NCBI GenBank assembly: GCA_018389105.1
Contig: JACATO010001546.1
Location: 186,001 to 250,000, forward strand
DNA: 64,000 nucleotides
Origin: Nautilus pompilius
Taxonomy: Eukaryota > Mollusca > Cephalopoda > Nautilida > Nautilidae
Reading direction: 5' to 3'
In this document: in pieces, positions 24,311-36,700 of the stretch
How positions within the stretch are numbered: position 1 is the first letter of the stretch
How the letters are laid out: each line of letters opens with the position of its first letter
Position numbers and translations under genes: made by a program
The notes under the pieces: generated by a model
The model's input: only the letters and a program-made list of their open reading frames with translations
The model's database searches: none
What the model was told of the DNA's origin: nothing

Positions 24311-26920
24311 CTAGGCAATAGTAAAACCTAGTTTTGACTGAGGAATAATATTCAACTTCAATGACATGTCACTTGTCTCCTCTTCATCAATGGGAATAAA
24401 ATCTTCTGAATACTCTCTCTCGCTCACAATAGAAGTGTAACTGTCTAAATCACTAGTAACATTTGAACTTGCAGATTCACCGTAAAGAAAATCCTTGTCA
24501 TGCTGTGGTTGAGGTTTTGATAGAATGCTACTTAATGACGACCCAGGTGTATTGATAACCACTCTTCCCTCAGTCTGTTCAGATTCTGGCCTGTGTGCAC
24601 TAGGGATGGGGGACTGTTCCGATTCAGGTGGATTCAGAACAGGACGCTTAAGTCTAGTTATAGGTACAGATTCTCCCTGATGGTTGGTTTGTGCAAGGTC
24701 ACTACTATAACATTTGATAAACTCGGGAGATCTCTCATTGTCTGATACAAGCTGCATAAGTTCAGGTATTTCATTTGAGTTAAATAGTTCTTCAGCAACA
24801 TCCTCATCCTGTGACTGGAGAAAAGGTTCATGGATGTTTGTATTTTCTGTATATAATAAAGATGGGCTCAAAAATTTCTTCTGATAACTGCTACTTTTTC
24901 TAACAGTTTTGATCTTTGCAGAAATTTTAGTTAAATCTTTGTTTTGTCTGCTTTTTATAACTTTGTATGTTTTCATCATTTCGTCAGCCTTATTTTCTTT
25001 TGCATTTTCATCACCAAGAACATTGTTATTGTCATTACTTATAGTTGGTATTTGGACATCAATTAATTTTGGTTCTCTTTTACTTTGACCACTACCATCT
25101 AAAATAATGCTTTCTTTTGAGCCAGGATATGAACTGTTTACTTTCAATTTTTTTTCATCAGAATATTGTTGTGCCAAACTTTCTATCCTCTCATCCCAAT
25201 TGTCAATGTTGCTTTGTATTTGATGTGAGTTCTGTGTCTTTGTCACATTTTTTAGCCTAACTCTCAATTTGTTACTATTTTTTGGTTTAATGTCAGTAGG
25301 AATTAATCTTTTAGGTGTTTCTTCCAAAATTTTATTTTTGTTTGGCTCAGGCAAAGAACTGCTATAACGATGACCCTTGGCCTCTTGCTGAGCAAAGCCA
25401 AATGGTTTACTTTCACTTTCAAGTTTCTGCAGCAAGTTTGGGTTTCCTTTGACTAGCCTCAGTCGGTGTGTATTTGTTAGCCCAAACATAAGGTGAGATT
25501 TTTTTACTCTGAAGGCTGGTTGTGAACGGATCCAACCTTTATTTTTTGGTACTCCAATTTTCTGCTGTGCACAATTCACATGGCTCTTACTTTGACAGAC
25601 ATTCCTTTCTTTATTTTGTGTTTTTGATGTTCTAATGGCAGATGATAACAGATTATTTCTTTCAGTCTGCTGCTGCACTTTTTTATCAAATTTTTTAGTC
25701 TCCAAAGAGGAAGGCTGCAGACTCTGCAGACAAGTTTGTAACACTTCAGGGATGTTTAACATCATTAGTTCGTGAATGATGGTTGTCAAAATGGGAACAG
25801 AATGTTCTTCTGTTTTCTTAATTTTTCTTTGATCAGACTTGTCTTGATCTCTGTCTCTTTTGTTGTAGACTTCAGTATCTGAAAAATCCTCAGTAGCATG
25901 AGATACACTTTCTGTTTCATTAAAGCTTGCTTCACCTAAAGAATCATTTTCATAAACATCTTTTAAGCTTAACTCTTGCTGGGAATATTTTTTTGTCAGT
26001 TTCTGACTTTCTCTGGAAACTTTCTGTGCTTTTCTGTTGTAAAACAATGGAGGAGGACAAGTATGGTTTATTGAGGTAACATCATCTTTGGAAGCTTCAA
26101 GTTTTAATTCATCTCTGAAGTATGTCCTAACTTTGGATGGAACAGGGTTCACTTTCACACTATCAGTCTGTGTACAAACTGATTTCAAACTTTCTTTGTT
26201 TTCAGAACCTTTAAATGCATTTGAATCTGACAGAATTATAGGCATTTGCTTATCTTCTATAGTAATCTGTGTTAGCCCATCTGCTTCCTTAATTTTATCA
26301 GAGTTTTTGTCACCTTTGGGATTAGCATCTGACAATGATCTGACTGATGGCTGAATCAAAACATTATTCGAAATGTGAGGAATAAGACCAGGTCCTAGGC
26401 TCAGTAAACGATATCCGAGTATCGCGTATCCAATTTCCTTTCCCATCAGATTGTATATTTTAAAAAGCCCTTTGTCTCCATGAAAACACGGCACATTAAT
26501 TCCAAACCTGTTCATATCTCTATGTATTGCTGATATGGCAACATCTAAAGCAATTGTTGCATTTCCTATCAACTTGGGAATTTTGGGGAAAGTATCTAAC
26601 ACCATCACATACAGCGGTGTGTTTGAAAGATGAGATCGCAAAGCTTCTGGCAGAATCCGAAATAAGCACGATTTACCCCGTTTGATTAAGAAATTGCCTT
26701 GCTCGTCCTTCAACTCTTTAAATTGCTCAAGCGTATCATAATAAGGATCATCTTTTATTTTCTGTCTGAGAATATCGGCCAGCTCAGCATCTAAGTGATT
26801 TATGAGAAGGGACGGAAAGTCAAGCAATCGAAATGCAACGGCTGGAAATCGACAGACAACGTCGGGTACATACAACTTTTCCACTACGAGTTCGAGGGAG
26901 AACATGGATTCACACTCCAT
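24311..26920 (-). CDS. MAP10: MAP10 (MTR120/KIAA1383), microtubule-associated protein 10; single exon
   Basis: An uninterrupted 869-codon frame, close to the 905 aa of human MAP10, which is also intronless. MAP10 binds and stabilises microtubules and concentrates on spindle and midbody during cytokinesis. The N-terminus has FSLELVVEKLYV, CRFPAVAFRLLDFPSLLI and GKSCLFRI, matching the conserved MAP10 head. Residues about 140-180 carry the NLMGKEIGYAILGYRLL stretch. Residues about 477-495 read FGLTNTHRLRL, equivalent to human YGLTNTLRLRL. The rest is a long polar, probably disordered tail rich in Ser, Lys and Asn, ending in an acidic YSEDF segment like the human one. The first ATG (26918-26920) is taken as start; a second Met is at codon 6. 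It is divergent to FANCM. In human the two genes are on different chromosomes (1q42 and 14q21). Confidence 0.93.
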   Translation of the reverse strand: MECESMFSLELVVEKLYVPDVVCRFPAVAFRLLDFPSLLINHLDAELADILRQKIKDDPYYDTLEQFKELKDEQGNFLIKRGKSCLFRILPEALRSHLSNTPLYVMVLDTFPKIPKLIGNATIALDVAISAIHRDMNRFGINVPCFHGDKGLFKIYNLMGKEIGYAILGYRLLSLGPGLIPHISNNVLIQPSVRSLSDANPKGDKNSDKIKEADGLTQITIEDKQMPIILSDSNAFKGSENKESLKSVCTQTDSVKVNPVPSKVRTYFRDELKLEASKDDVTSINHTCPPPLFYNRKAQKVSRESQKLTKKYSQQELSLKDVYENDSLGEASFNETESVSHATEDFSDTEVYNKRDRDQDKSDQRKIKKTEEHSVPILTTIIHELMMLNIPEVLQTCLQSLQPSSLETKKFDKKVQQQTERNNLLSSAIRTSKTQNKERNVCQSKSHVNCAQQKIGVPKNKGWIRSQPAFRVKKSHLMFGLTNTHRLRLVKGNPNLLQKLESESKPFGFAQQEAKGHRYSSSLPEPNKNKILEETPKRLIPTDIKPKNSNKLRVRLKNVTKTQNSHQIQSNIDNWDERIESLAQQYSDEKKLKVNSSYPGSKESIILDGSGQSKREPKLIDVQIPTISNDNNNVLGDENAKENKADEMMKTYKVIKSRQNKDLTKISAKIKTVRKSSSYQKKFLSPSLLYTENTNIHEPFLQSQDEDVAEELFNSNEIPELMQLVSDNERSPEFIKCYSSDLAQTNHQGESVPITRLKRPVLNPPESEQSPIPSAHRPESEQTEGRVVINTPGSSLSSILSKPQPQHDKDFLYGESASSNVTSDLDSYTSIVSEREYSEDFIPIDEEETSDMSLKLNIIPQSKLGFTIA

Positions 26921-27719
26921 TTTTTTTTCAGAAGAGATTGGAAACTTCAGACGAATGGAACCTCACAAATATGACTGCCTCGTAATTTTCTGGAGGAGCA
27001 TGCCATGGTTTGTTAATCAGCAAGCATTCGCTGAGACACATAAACACCCAACGGCCATTTTGGTTACTTCCCAGCGAATTTGAAGTGGGAGCATCGTGGT
27101 TGTTAGAAAATTGGAGTAGGCGTCGGAAACGGTCCCGTATAAAATGTAAACAGAATAAAAATTATTAAAATATTCATAACATTGATTTTTAATTACAAAA
27201 ATCAGTGTAAGGTTATCTATAAATAAACAATAAAAAGTAAATGCTTATGTTATATATTTATTTATTTCTATTTTAATGAAATTGCTTTTCGTCTTAAAAT
27301 CAGATTTTCATTTTTGTGAATGCTCGTATCTCGGGCATGCAGTGCGGACGACTTGACGAAAAGTCCGTAGCTGATTTATGCGATTCCAAAGCGCCTTTGC
27401 GTGGTCGGAGAATTTTTCGAGGAATTTATAGATTTTGGAAAAGAGGAAACGTGGACAGTCGAAGACTGAACGAAGCCAACGGTGAAAATCCGAAAATGTG
27501 CAGGCGAGCGAGAGATGACACATGACCCGCTGGTTTACGTGTGGGAGGGAGTAACGCGCCGGCTTTCAAATGGATATTCTTTCCTGAAGTTTCTGTCCGG
27601 GCCTCGCAGAAGCCTTAGCCTGAAGGGAGACCGATGGGGATGACGGCTAAGGGCAGCAGCCTGCCGGAGCCAGACGGAGGAGATTATCAGTATCACCGCT
27701 AGTTGGCGGCCCAGCTGGC
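26921..27719. promoter_or_regulatory. Bidirectional MAP10/FANCM promoter region
   Basis: Start codons of the divergent MAP10 and FANCM genes are 799 bp apart. CG dinucleotides become dense from about 27320 into FANCM exon 1, a CpG-island-like pattern. The middle (about 27140-27300) is AT-rich. Shared control is inferred from geometry only. Confidence 0.55.
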
Positions 27720-30700
27720 ATGAAGAGGTGTAAGCCGCGCGATGCCGCCAACTGCGAAAAGACGAGCGCCGCTAAGCAGACGACTCTTTTTCAGAGCTGG
27801 GGCGGGCAGCCCACCGCCGCCCGCATCCCTCAGAGAGGGAGGACTGGGGGGGTCGCAGGCGGCGGCGGCTCCTCCTCGGACGTCATTGATTTGGGCGCGA
27901 GTGACAGCGACGAAGAAGCGGCGCTGGTGCAGGCCATGGAGGAGGGCCTGCGCCGCCATAGCCAGGGCGGTCCCTCCACCGCGGGCTCTTCTGGGTTTGA
28001 TGACTTTGCGGGGAAGCTATGGATCTACCCGACGAACCTACCCGTTCGTGACTACCAGCTGAACATTGCTCGCGCCGCGCTGTTCGAGAACACACTGGTG
28101 TCCCTGCCCACTGGTCTGGGCAAAACGTTTATAGCCGCGGTGGTGATGTACAACTTCTATCGGTGGTACCCCCGGGGCAGGACGGTCTTCATGGCTCCGA
28201 CCAAGCCGCTAGTCGCTCAGCAGATGGAAGCTTGTTACAACATCATGGGGATCCCACAGGAAGACATGGCTGAAATGACTGGTAATGCTCTTCAGCGGAA
28301 TGTTGCTTTTGTTACCTTCCTTTTTCTTCAAGGTTACTCGCAGGATTCGGAATTACAGTTTTCCGTGTGATATCTGTTTGTATATGTTACAGTATAATTC
28401 CAGTAAGTGAATTCTGGAGCGCTATTGTGACAGTGACAGTTTTATCTAGAATGAAATTTGAATTAAGTTGGTATCTAGGACACTTTTCAAATTGTATGAG
28501 CCATCTATCACCCATCCAAACTGCCCACTAGCAACTCTTCCCAACCTCCCTCCCTCTCTCTCTCTCTCTCTTTTCATATCCTACAAATTTTGTGTTCTGA
28601 GTATATTTATTGAAATGCAGTGTGTTCTTTTTACCAATAGCAACAATTTATGGCAAAAGACTGGTTGTTGTGTGTGGTATTTTTATATCTTGTCTGGTTT
28701 CTTTGGATGTAAAAGTAAAAATGTAAAACCAAGCGGCATACAGAATACAAACAGTTATTCGGTATTAACTCACTCATTTAACCTTTAGATGATGGTAACC
28801 TCATTTCATGGTTGCAACCCTGAGGTATTCTACACCATCCTGATTTTAGCTAACTTCAACCTGTTGTTCTGCTGGGGAGTGTAGGTTGATCTCTCAGGTT
28901 TACAGGCAAGCCAGGATCAGACAGGAATCGATTACTGTAGAAATTACATTGTTCTGCTTGGTTGTTGAAAGGAGTGAAGGGTCATTCTGTTGATGTCCTG
29001 CTGAAAAGCATCACTTTGGTAATTTTGGTGACATACTCTGGTTTAAAACTTCCTAATATACACTACCTGCATCCTGATGCAAAACCTGGATTAATATGAA
29101 TAGAAAACTTCTAATTAGCACTGCCTCTAGGATTTTATCAGTGGACTTGTTTTAAAGGATCATTCTATACTAACTTGGATACATCCCATTTCTCAAAAAA
29201 GTTTGGATTAAAATCTCACTTTTGTTAAGATGTCAGTCTTGACTAGATGTCCTTGTTAGCAATTACAAAACATTTTTCTCCTCTTCTCTCTCTGACATTT
29301 TTGCATTAAAAAATTTGTTAAAATGTATTAATTGCCATTGTACATCATACACCTGCCATATGTATTAATTATGGTTTTTGTGTACTATTAGACATTTTGA
29401 ATTCTAAGTCATCACCACTGTGGCAAAAAATATTTGACTGTAATGATTTAAAGATAAAAAGCAGATTGAAAAGAAATGTTGAAAAATAGTTGTACAAAAC
29501 ATCACCACTGTAGGAACAGAAACAAACCAGAGATAAAAAGATCAGCTGAGTTTTGTTAGAAAGTGTCATACTATATATACAGGTGCATCTCAAAAAATTA
29601 GAATATCGTGGAAGAGTTCAACATTTTTTGTCATTTATTTCAGAAAGTGAAAATTGTTTATATTCTAGACTCATTACATGTAAACTAAAATATTTCAATC
29701 ATTTTTTTAATTTTAATTTTGATAATTACGGCCTACAGCTAAAAAAAATAGAAAAAAAACGTATCTCAAAATATTAGAATATTCCATTTTGAGTTTGAGT
29801 AAATCACTATTTATGCAGTATAAATACCATGAATCTGTCAGTCTGGTTCAGTACACACGACCACAATCATGGGGAAAACTGCTGACTTGACAGTTGTTCA
29901 AAAAACATTCATTGACACCCTCCACAAGGAGGGTAAGCCACAGAAGGTCATTGCTGAAAGGGCTGGCTGTTCGCAGAGTGCTGTATCAAAGCATATTCAT
30001 GGAAAGTTGACTGGAAGGGAAAAGTGTGGTAGGAAAAGGTGCACAAGCAAAAGGGATGACTGCAGCCTTGAGAGGATTGTCAAGCAAAGCCGATTCAAGA
30101 ACTTGGGGGAGCTTCACAAGAAGTGGATTGGGGCTGGAGTCAGCGCATCAAGAGCCACCATGCACAGACGTGTCCAGGAAATGGGTTACAAGTGCCGCAT
30201 TCCTGATATCAAGCCACTCCTGAACCAGAGACAATGTCAGAAGCGTCTTACCTGGGCTAAGGAGAAAAAGAACTGGACCGTTGCTCAGTGGTCCAAAGTC
30301 CTCTTTTCAAATGAAAGTAAATTTTGCATTTCATTTGGAAATCAATATCCCACAGTCTGGAGGAAGAGTGGAGAGGCACAAAATCCAAGTTGCTCGAAGT
30401 CCAGTGTGAAGTTTCCACAGTCAGTGATGATTTGGGGTGCCAGGTCATCTGCTGGTGTTGGTCCACTGTGTTTTATCAAATTCAAAGTCAATACAGCCAT
30501 CTACCAGGAGATTTTAGAGTACTTCATGCTTCCATCTGTTGACAAGCTTTATGGAGATGCTGATTTCCTTTTCCAGCAGGACTTTGGCACCTGCCCACAG
30601 TGCCAAAACTATGAGTAACTGGATTGATGACCATGGTATTACTGTACTTGATTGGCCAGCCAACTCACCTGACCTGAACCCCATAGAGAATCTATGGGGT

Positions 30701-33700
30701 ATTGTCAAGAGGAAGATGAGAGACACCAGACCCAGCAATACAGACAAGCTGAAGGCTGCTATCAAAGCAACCTTGGTTTCCATAACACCTCAGCAGTGCC
30801 ACAGGCTGATCGACTCCATGTCATGCCACATTGATGCAGTGATTCGTGCAAAAGGAGCCCCAACCAAGTATTGAGTGTATAAATGAACATACTTTTCAGA
30901 AGTTCAACATTTCTATATTATAAATCCTTTTTTTTTTTTTATTGATCTTATGAAATATTCTAATATTTTGAGATAGTGGACTTTTGATTTTCATGAGCTG
31001 TAAGCTGTAATCATCAAAATTAAAACAAAAAATGAACTCTTCCACAATATTCTAATTTTTTGAGATGCGCGCATGTGAGCGAGAGAGATACATACATACA
31101 TACATTAAAAATATGCCTTTTCCTAACTATATCACTTCTTTAGCTTTGAGTACTGTCATTTTCTTCATTGTGATTATCAATAAAAACTTTTCTTAGTATT
31201 ACTGGAATAATCTTTTATAGGTACAATCTCTCCTACAATACGCCAGAACACTTGGAAGACAAAAAGAATCATATTTTTGACTCCCCAGGTACTTATGAAT
31301 GACTTGAGTCGAGGCAGCTGTTCAGCAGATTTTATCAAGTGTGTCATTGTAGATGAAGCACACAAATCTCTTGGAAACCATGCCTACTGCCAGGTGAAAG
31401 CTTTCATTATCTGTTGTTTTATTGAGACATACTTCTATCTATGGCTAAAGTGAAGAAAGAGCAATTGAAATATTTTTTCATAGGTAGTCTATTTCCTACA
31501 ATAGTAAAATAAATTTAAGTGAAACTTGTGTTCTGAAATGCAAATGAGTAAAATATTCAGTATCAGTGTGTTTTTTTTTTTAATAGATCTAATATAGTTC
31601 CTTCATATGTTCCCTTTTATTTTGTTTTTTTCTATTAGTTTAAGATCCCAAGACATGAATTTTAAAATTTTGGCTGCAATTTTATTATAAACCCTGATGT
31701 TAACTACTACAAATGCAAACAAATATTCTAAGTAATATTTTCAAAAATCTGCTTTTTCTTGCTCCTATAGTGACAGGTGAAGAATGTGTTGTTTTTAGTA
31801 GTCATTTGATTTAGAACATGCTTTGGTATAAAATGACAAGATGCATCATTAATTAAAAATGCAGTTTACCTTTTAAAATGTACTACTGTACTTTTTAGTT
31901 ATTTCATAATGCCAAATGAAAGATGATACTTCATTGCAGTACTAATAAATGTCAGTTACAGAAACAATTGATCCCAGGAAACAAATAAAAAATTTCTGCT
32001 AAAAGATATTTGGCTGGAAACCAAAAACTCTGAATTTATTGTCTGAAACAATTGAAACTTCGACAAAAATGAGTGAATTGAGCTATTTTGCCTTTTGTAA
32101 ATATTTTATTTCATTCTAGATTGATTTTTTGAAATGTACTAGGGTGTGTGTGTTTTAAAATCACTAGAATATTCTATACTTGTTTGTATTTTTACTTAAA
32201 TAGTCTAATGAGCAAGATTTGGTTATATACATTAGAATGCAGTTCAATAGTTGACTTGTATCCTGCATCTCCAGCTGATACTAATATAGTACAAACTCTC
32301 AAATCTGAAATGCTTGGTACTTTGGCGATTTCAGATTTTGAGTTTTTTACAGATTTCGGGAGATATATATGGGGTAGCCTATCGTAGATACTTTATCTAA
32401 ATCACTATTTTTTTACTGTTGCAAAGTTTTGCAGCTGTCCATGGCTTCCTTAGTATCACTCTCAGCATAAAATGACAATATTTTATCTTTCTGTTTTTTC
32501 AGATCATAAATTGTTGTACCAACATACTCCTCTCTCAGCCGCATGACTGATGCACCACAATCTAGTTTCTTAAGTAACTTAGCAATACTTAGTACATGAT
32601 GCTTCCTCTTACTTTTTAAAAATATTTCCCTTATTCATGTCTCTCTCTCTCTTTTAAACATGATTAAGATGAGGGGAGTCAAAACAATAGAATAAAACAC
32701 AGCAGCTTCCAAAAGGGTCAGATGACATGTTCAGATGTAAGCACAGCTGGGACCATAACACCACCAAAACGAAGCAGCAGGTACTAGGATCACCAACACA
32801 TGTCAGTTTTTGGGAAGTTTTCAGAATAAATTTTTGAAATTTTTTATGGAATATTTTTAAAACTTTTGGTTTTCAGGATTTTTGGTTTTAGAGTTTGTAC
32901 TATACAGTTAAGGTAATTTAGTTTCTCTGCTGCATAAAAAAAGGCATTTTAATAATTCTTATAAGTTTTATTAATAAAAGTTGAAAAGAATTTTCAACAG
33001 TTAAGTCACAAAAAAGTAATAGTTGATTATTTTTTTTTTTTTTTTTAATTTTAAAAAAATTTACAGGTGATAAGAGAATTGGTGAAACATACTAGGGAAT
33101 TCCGCGTACTTGCACTTAGTGCTACACCAGGAAGCAACATCAAGGTATTACAATTAATCCCTTTCCATTTCTGCTCTTTTATGTTAAAGGTATTGTATTT
33201 ATACTAACCTAACTTTGACTATCTCTTTGCTTTTGGACCCATTTCATTTCACTTTTACATTTAAGTGTTGTGATGCTCTGTCCTTTCATTGCCTGTTTAT
33301 AAAAACCTGTTTTGGTTTATACCTTTCACACTGATGCTAGCAACAACAACTGTATTTTTACTGAAAAATAACTGGTTTCAGCAGAGAAGAGTCTGCGAAA
33401 AAGACTGGCAAAAATTTGTCAAGTTAACTTAATTGTTGGTGGTCCAGTTAATGCCATATCAAATTTCACTTACTTCAAAGCCTGAAATAAAGTTGCTCAT
33501 GTTTTAACTTGTAAATGGTAATTTGCTTTCAGGAATAACACCTAAAATATCCTTCATAAATAAAAAGTAATTTTTAGAAAGATTTTAAAGCCTTTATATT
33601 GTTGTATTCCACAAATTTGATCTTCCCAAATAATTTTATTTCCGATTCCTGGTTAATATTTCTTCCTTTTGTTTCTAATTCTAATAAGTTATCAGAAAAA

Positions 33701-36700
33701 TCTTTTCTCTCCCAACAAAAAATACAAAACAAAGTGCTTGTTAAATAATACATCAGAAGCATTAAAAAATTTATTTTGTTTGAAAAAAGATGAATGTATA
33801 TCTTAGAAATTTTCTATCATTTGAGCAGAGATTTTTCTTGTGAGCTAGAATTTAGTGGTGAGAGATGTTTTTGTGTAGTGATGGAGGAGGTCAGAAAAGA
33901 ATGATTAATCTCTAGCATTAAAGTAACTTTATTAGTGAATCATGCATTTGTCTGACTACCTAAAACTTTTGCTGTTGCTGTATTTTTTTGTGTGTGCCAT
34001 TGATAAATGTTGAACCTTTTATTTGCTTTAGGCTGTTCAGCAAGTGATCACTAACTTGTTGATTTCTCACTTGGAACTGCGGACAGAAGATTCAGCAGAC
34101 ATCCGAGAGTATTCCCATGAGCGCAAAGTGGAAAAAATAGTTGTGTCCCTGGGAAAAGAACTGATCGAAGTTCGCAATAAATATGTTCAGGTAAATGGGC
34201 TTCAAATAAAACAGGGAAAACCTTGTTTTGTAAAGCTAACTTTTTGTTCACATCTTCTTAGAGCAGTGGTTGCGAACCATTTTTTCAGGCATGCTGCATA
34301 CTGAGTCTACCAAACATTGGAAAAAAACAAACTAATTAAAGAAACTCAAAATATTTAAGCATTATAGACAATTAATGCAATTGTTTGTTGTTTTTTTTCA
34401 TTGTGCAATTTTAACATTTGGCTGCAAGCATGCCAACAAAAGATCTTTTAAATGCCCATTAGTTTGTCTTGGGCAGATTTTGTTTTTGATGAAATTTATG
34501 GCAGAAAATATCTGCTCGCAAACATCTAAGAGATGGTGCCCACAAGGAAAAGTGTTTCTTGGTACATATTTTTTAAAATGTTTGCAAATCTGGGTTTGTA
34601 GGAACTATAATTCTTTGTATTTGTTGTGCAAGGAAAAATGATTCTTAAGCTCAAAATTACATTTGCATATTTGTGGAATAATGACTAATGCCACCTTTTG
34701 AGATTACATGTTTTTTTTTTTAACCAAATGATATTGATTGTCTTTTTTAATTTGTGAGAACATTGACCAATTTGATCAAGTAAGATATGGCTACTTGATA
34801 TTTCCAAAAATTGACATTTTCTTCAGCATCTGCCTCTTCATGTTGCATTTCTCTCAAATGACAAAAGTGTTCAAGGTTCTGTAGAGAGAATTTATAATGG
34901 GTTAAGGTTGTCTTTGAAGAATTTTATTGAAATGACAATCATTGAAGGAGGACAATCCTTTCCTTGTAACTACGTATTGAATTATTCCCTATCATTGCAA
35001 GTGTTCCATTTGTACAAATGCTTTTCAATTTGCACCACTCTAACTTACTTTAGTATAGTTTTTTACTTCAAAAAATGTCCTTTCCTGTAGTAATTAGTCC
35101 AGAATCTCTTCAATATCAAAATTGTCATTAATGCATCTTACTGAAATGTTAAACTGCAATATTAGTAGAGTTGCTGCTCTCATCCAAAGTCAATAAAAAG
35201 TATATATTCCTATATGCTGCTGACTTAATTTGTTTCACACATCTGTAGACATCTTTTCAATTTGCCTCATTACAGTATTTCAGGAGGGTGATAGTTCATT
35301 AACCAGCTTTTGAATCTTATTATCACCTTTGTGAATAGCAAAAAATTCACTAAAATTTCTTTGACAATTTCTTCAATTTGGTAATACAGTCGACCCCCGC
35401 GTAATCATAGTTCGGCATTCGCGGCCCCGGTTATTCGCGGAATTTTCCTTAGAACCTAACTAATAATTGTTCATGGAAACCCCCGCATATTCGTGGAATC
35501 GCAAATATCTTCCGCGATTTTTTTATGGCTTTTTTCGTGGCAATATATATTTTTTCACGCTTTTTAATGCTAAATTATTAATAACAATATAATTTACTAA
35601 TTTTGTAATATAAATACTAACGTGAATTCAGCAAAATATCAATATAAAATAAACGCTATTGGCTGGAGGTTTGAAAGTAGACAATCCGAGAGCGTTGTTC
35701 ATTTCTCCTTGCTGCTGATTGGCTGCTGCCCATGAGGTGCTGTCTCAGGCAGATGCAGTCCAGCAGCCCTGCATCATCCCAGTTTACCTCGTAGCTATCT
35801 CAAGTGTTTCGCTGAGTGTTGTATTTTTTATTAAATTATTATTATTATATATTTATTTGTATATTTTTTATTATATTTTGACGTTTATAGGCATTTTTAT
35901 GGACCACGTCCAATATTTGCGGTTTTTCACTCTTCGCGGGTGCTCAAGGGACGTAACCCCCGCGAATACCGGGGGACAACTGTACTTTTTTTTCTTTTTT
36001 TAAGGTACAGCTATAGTTTTTATCTTTTAGTGAAAAGAATCTGTTGCCTTGAAAAGTTATTTTTCTTCTCTGAAACAATCTTTGCTCAATTTTGAACCCA
36101 GAGGATATTTGCTGTTGAAATCTGTACTAGACTCCTTGAAATGTCTTTTAAATTGAATTTTTTAGGCACCACCACACTGGCTCTGCAGATTGAACAAATA
36201 AGGCTTTGAAACTTTTCTCAGAAAAACCAAAAATCTTCCTTGCCAGATTGGATTAAATTCTCATAGGGAAATATCTTTCAGAGCTGCCACGCACACATTT
36301 AATTTCTAACAGGGAGATCTATCTCTTTGAGATATAGCTAGGAGGGAGATGGTTGTGTCCATCCACCACCAAAACAACAGATGCATTTTAATTTTTTCAA
36401 TATATTTGGTGAGCATATTCTTGTTTGATTTTTCAAACAAACTAATTATAACTACACAAATAAAAAAAAATTTTAATAATAAGTTAAGCATCTTTAAAAA
36501 AAAAAAATATTTAAAAACCTAACAGTGTCCTGAAAATATTGGAAATGAGTATCTGGCAGGAGATTTTGCCTGTCAGTCAGTAGATTGGACACATTTGCAC
36601 AGAATAACCAAGCTATTATTATTACAAGATTACACATTAATTTAAAAGAATGTATACACAATGTAAAGTGGAGTGTTAACCTTTATACCAAAAACCATAA

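Noticed and set aside
27742..28095. Alternative frames over FANCM exon 1
   Set aside because: They arise from GC-rich coding sequence; only the frame at 27720 matches FANCM.
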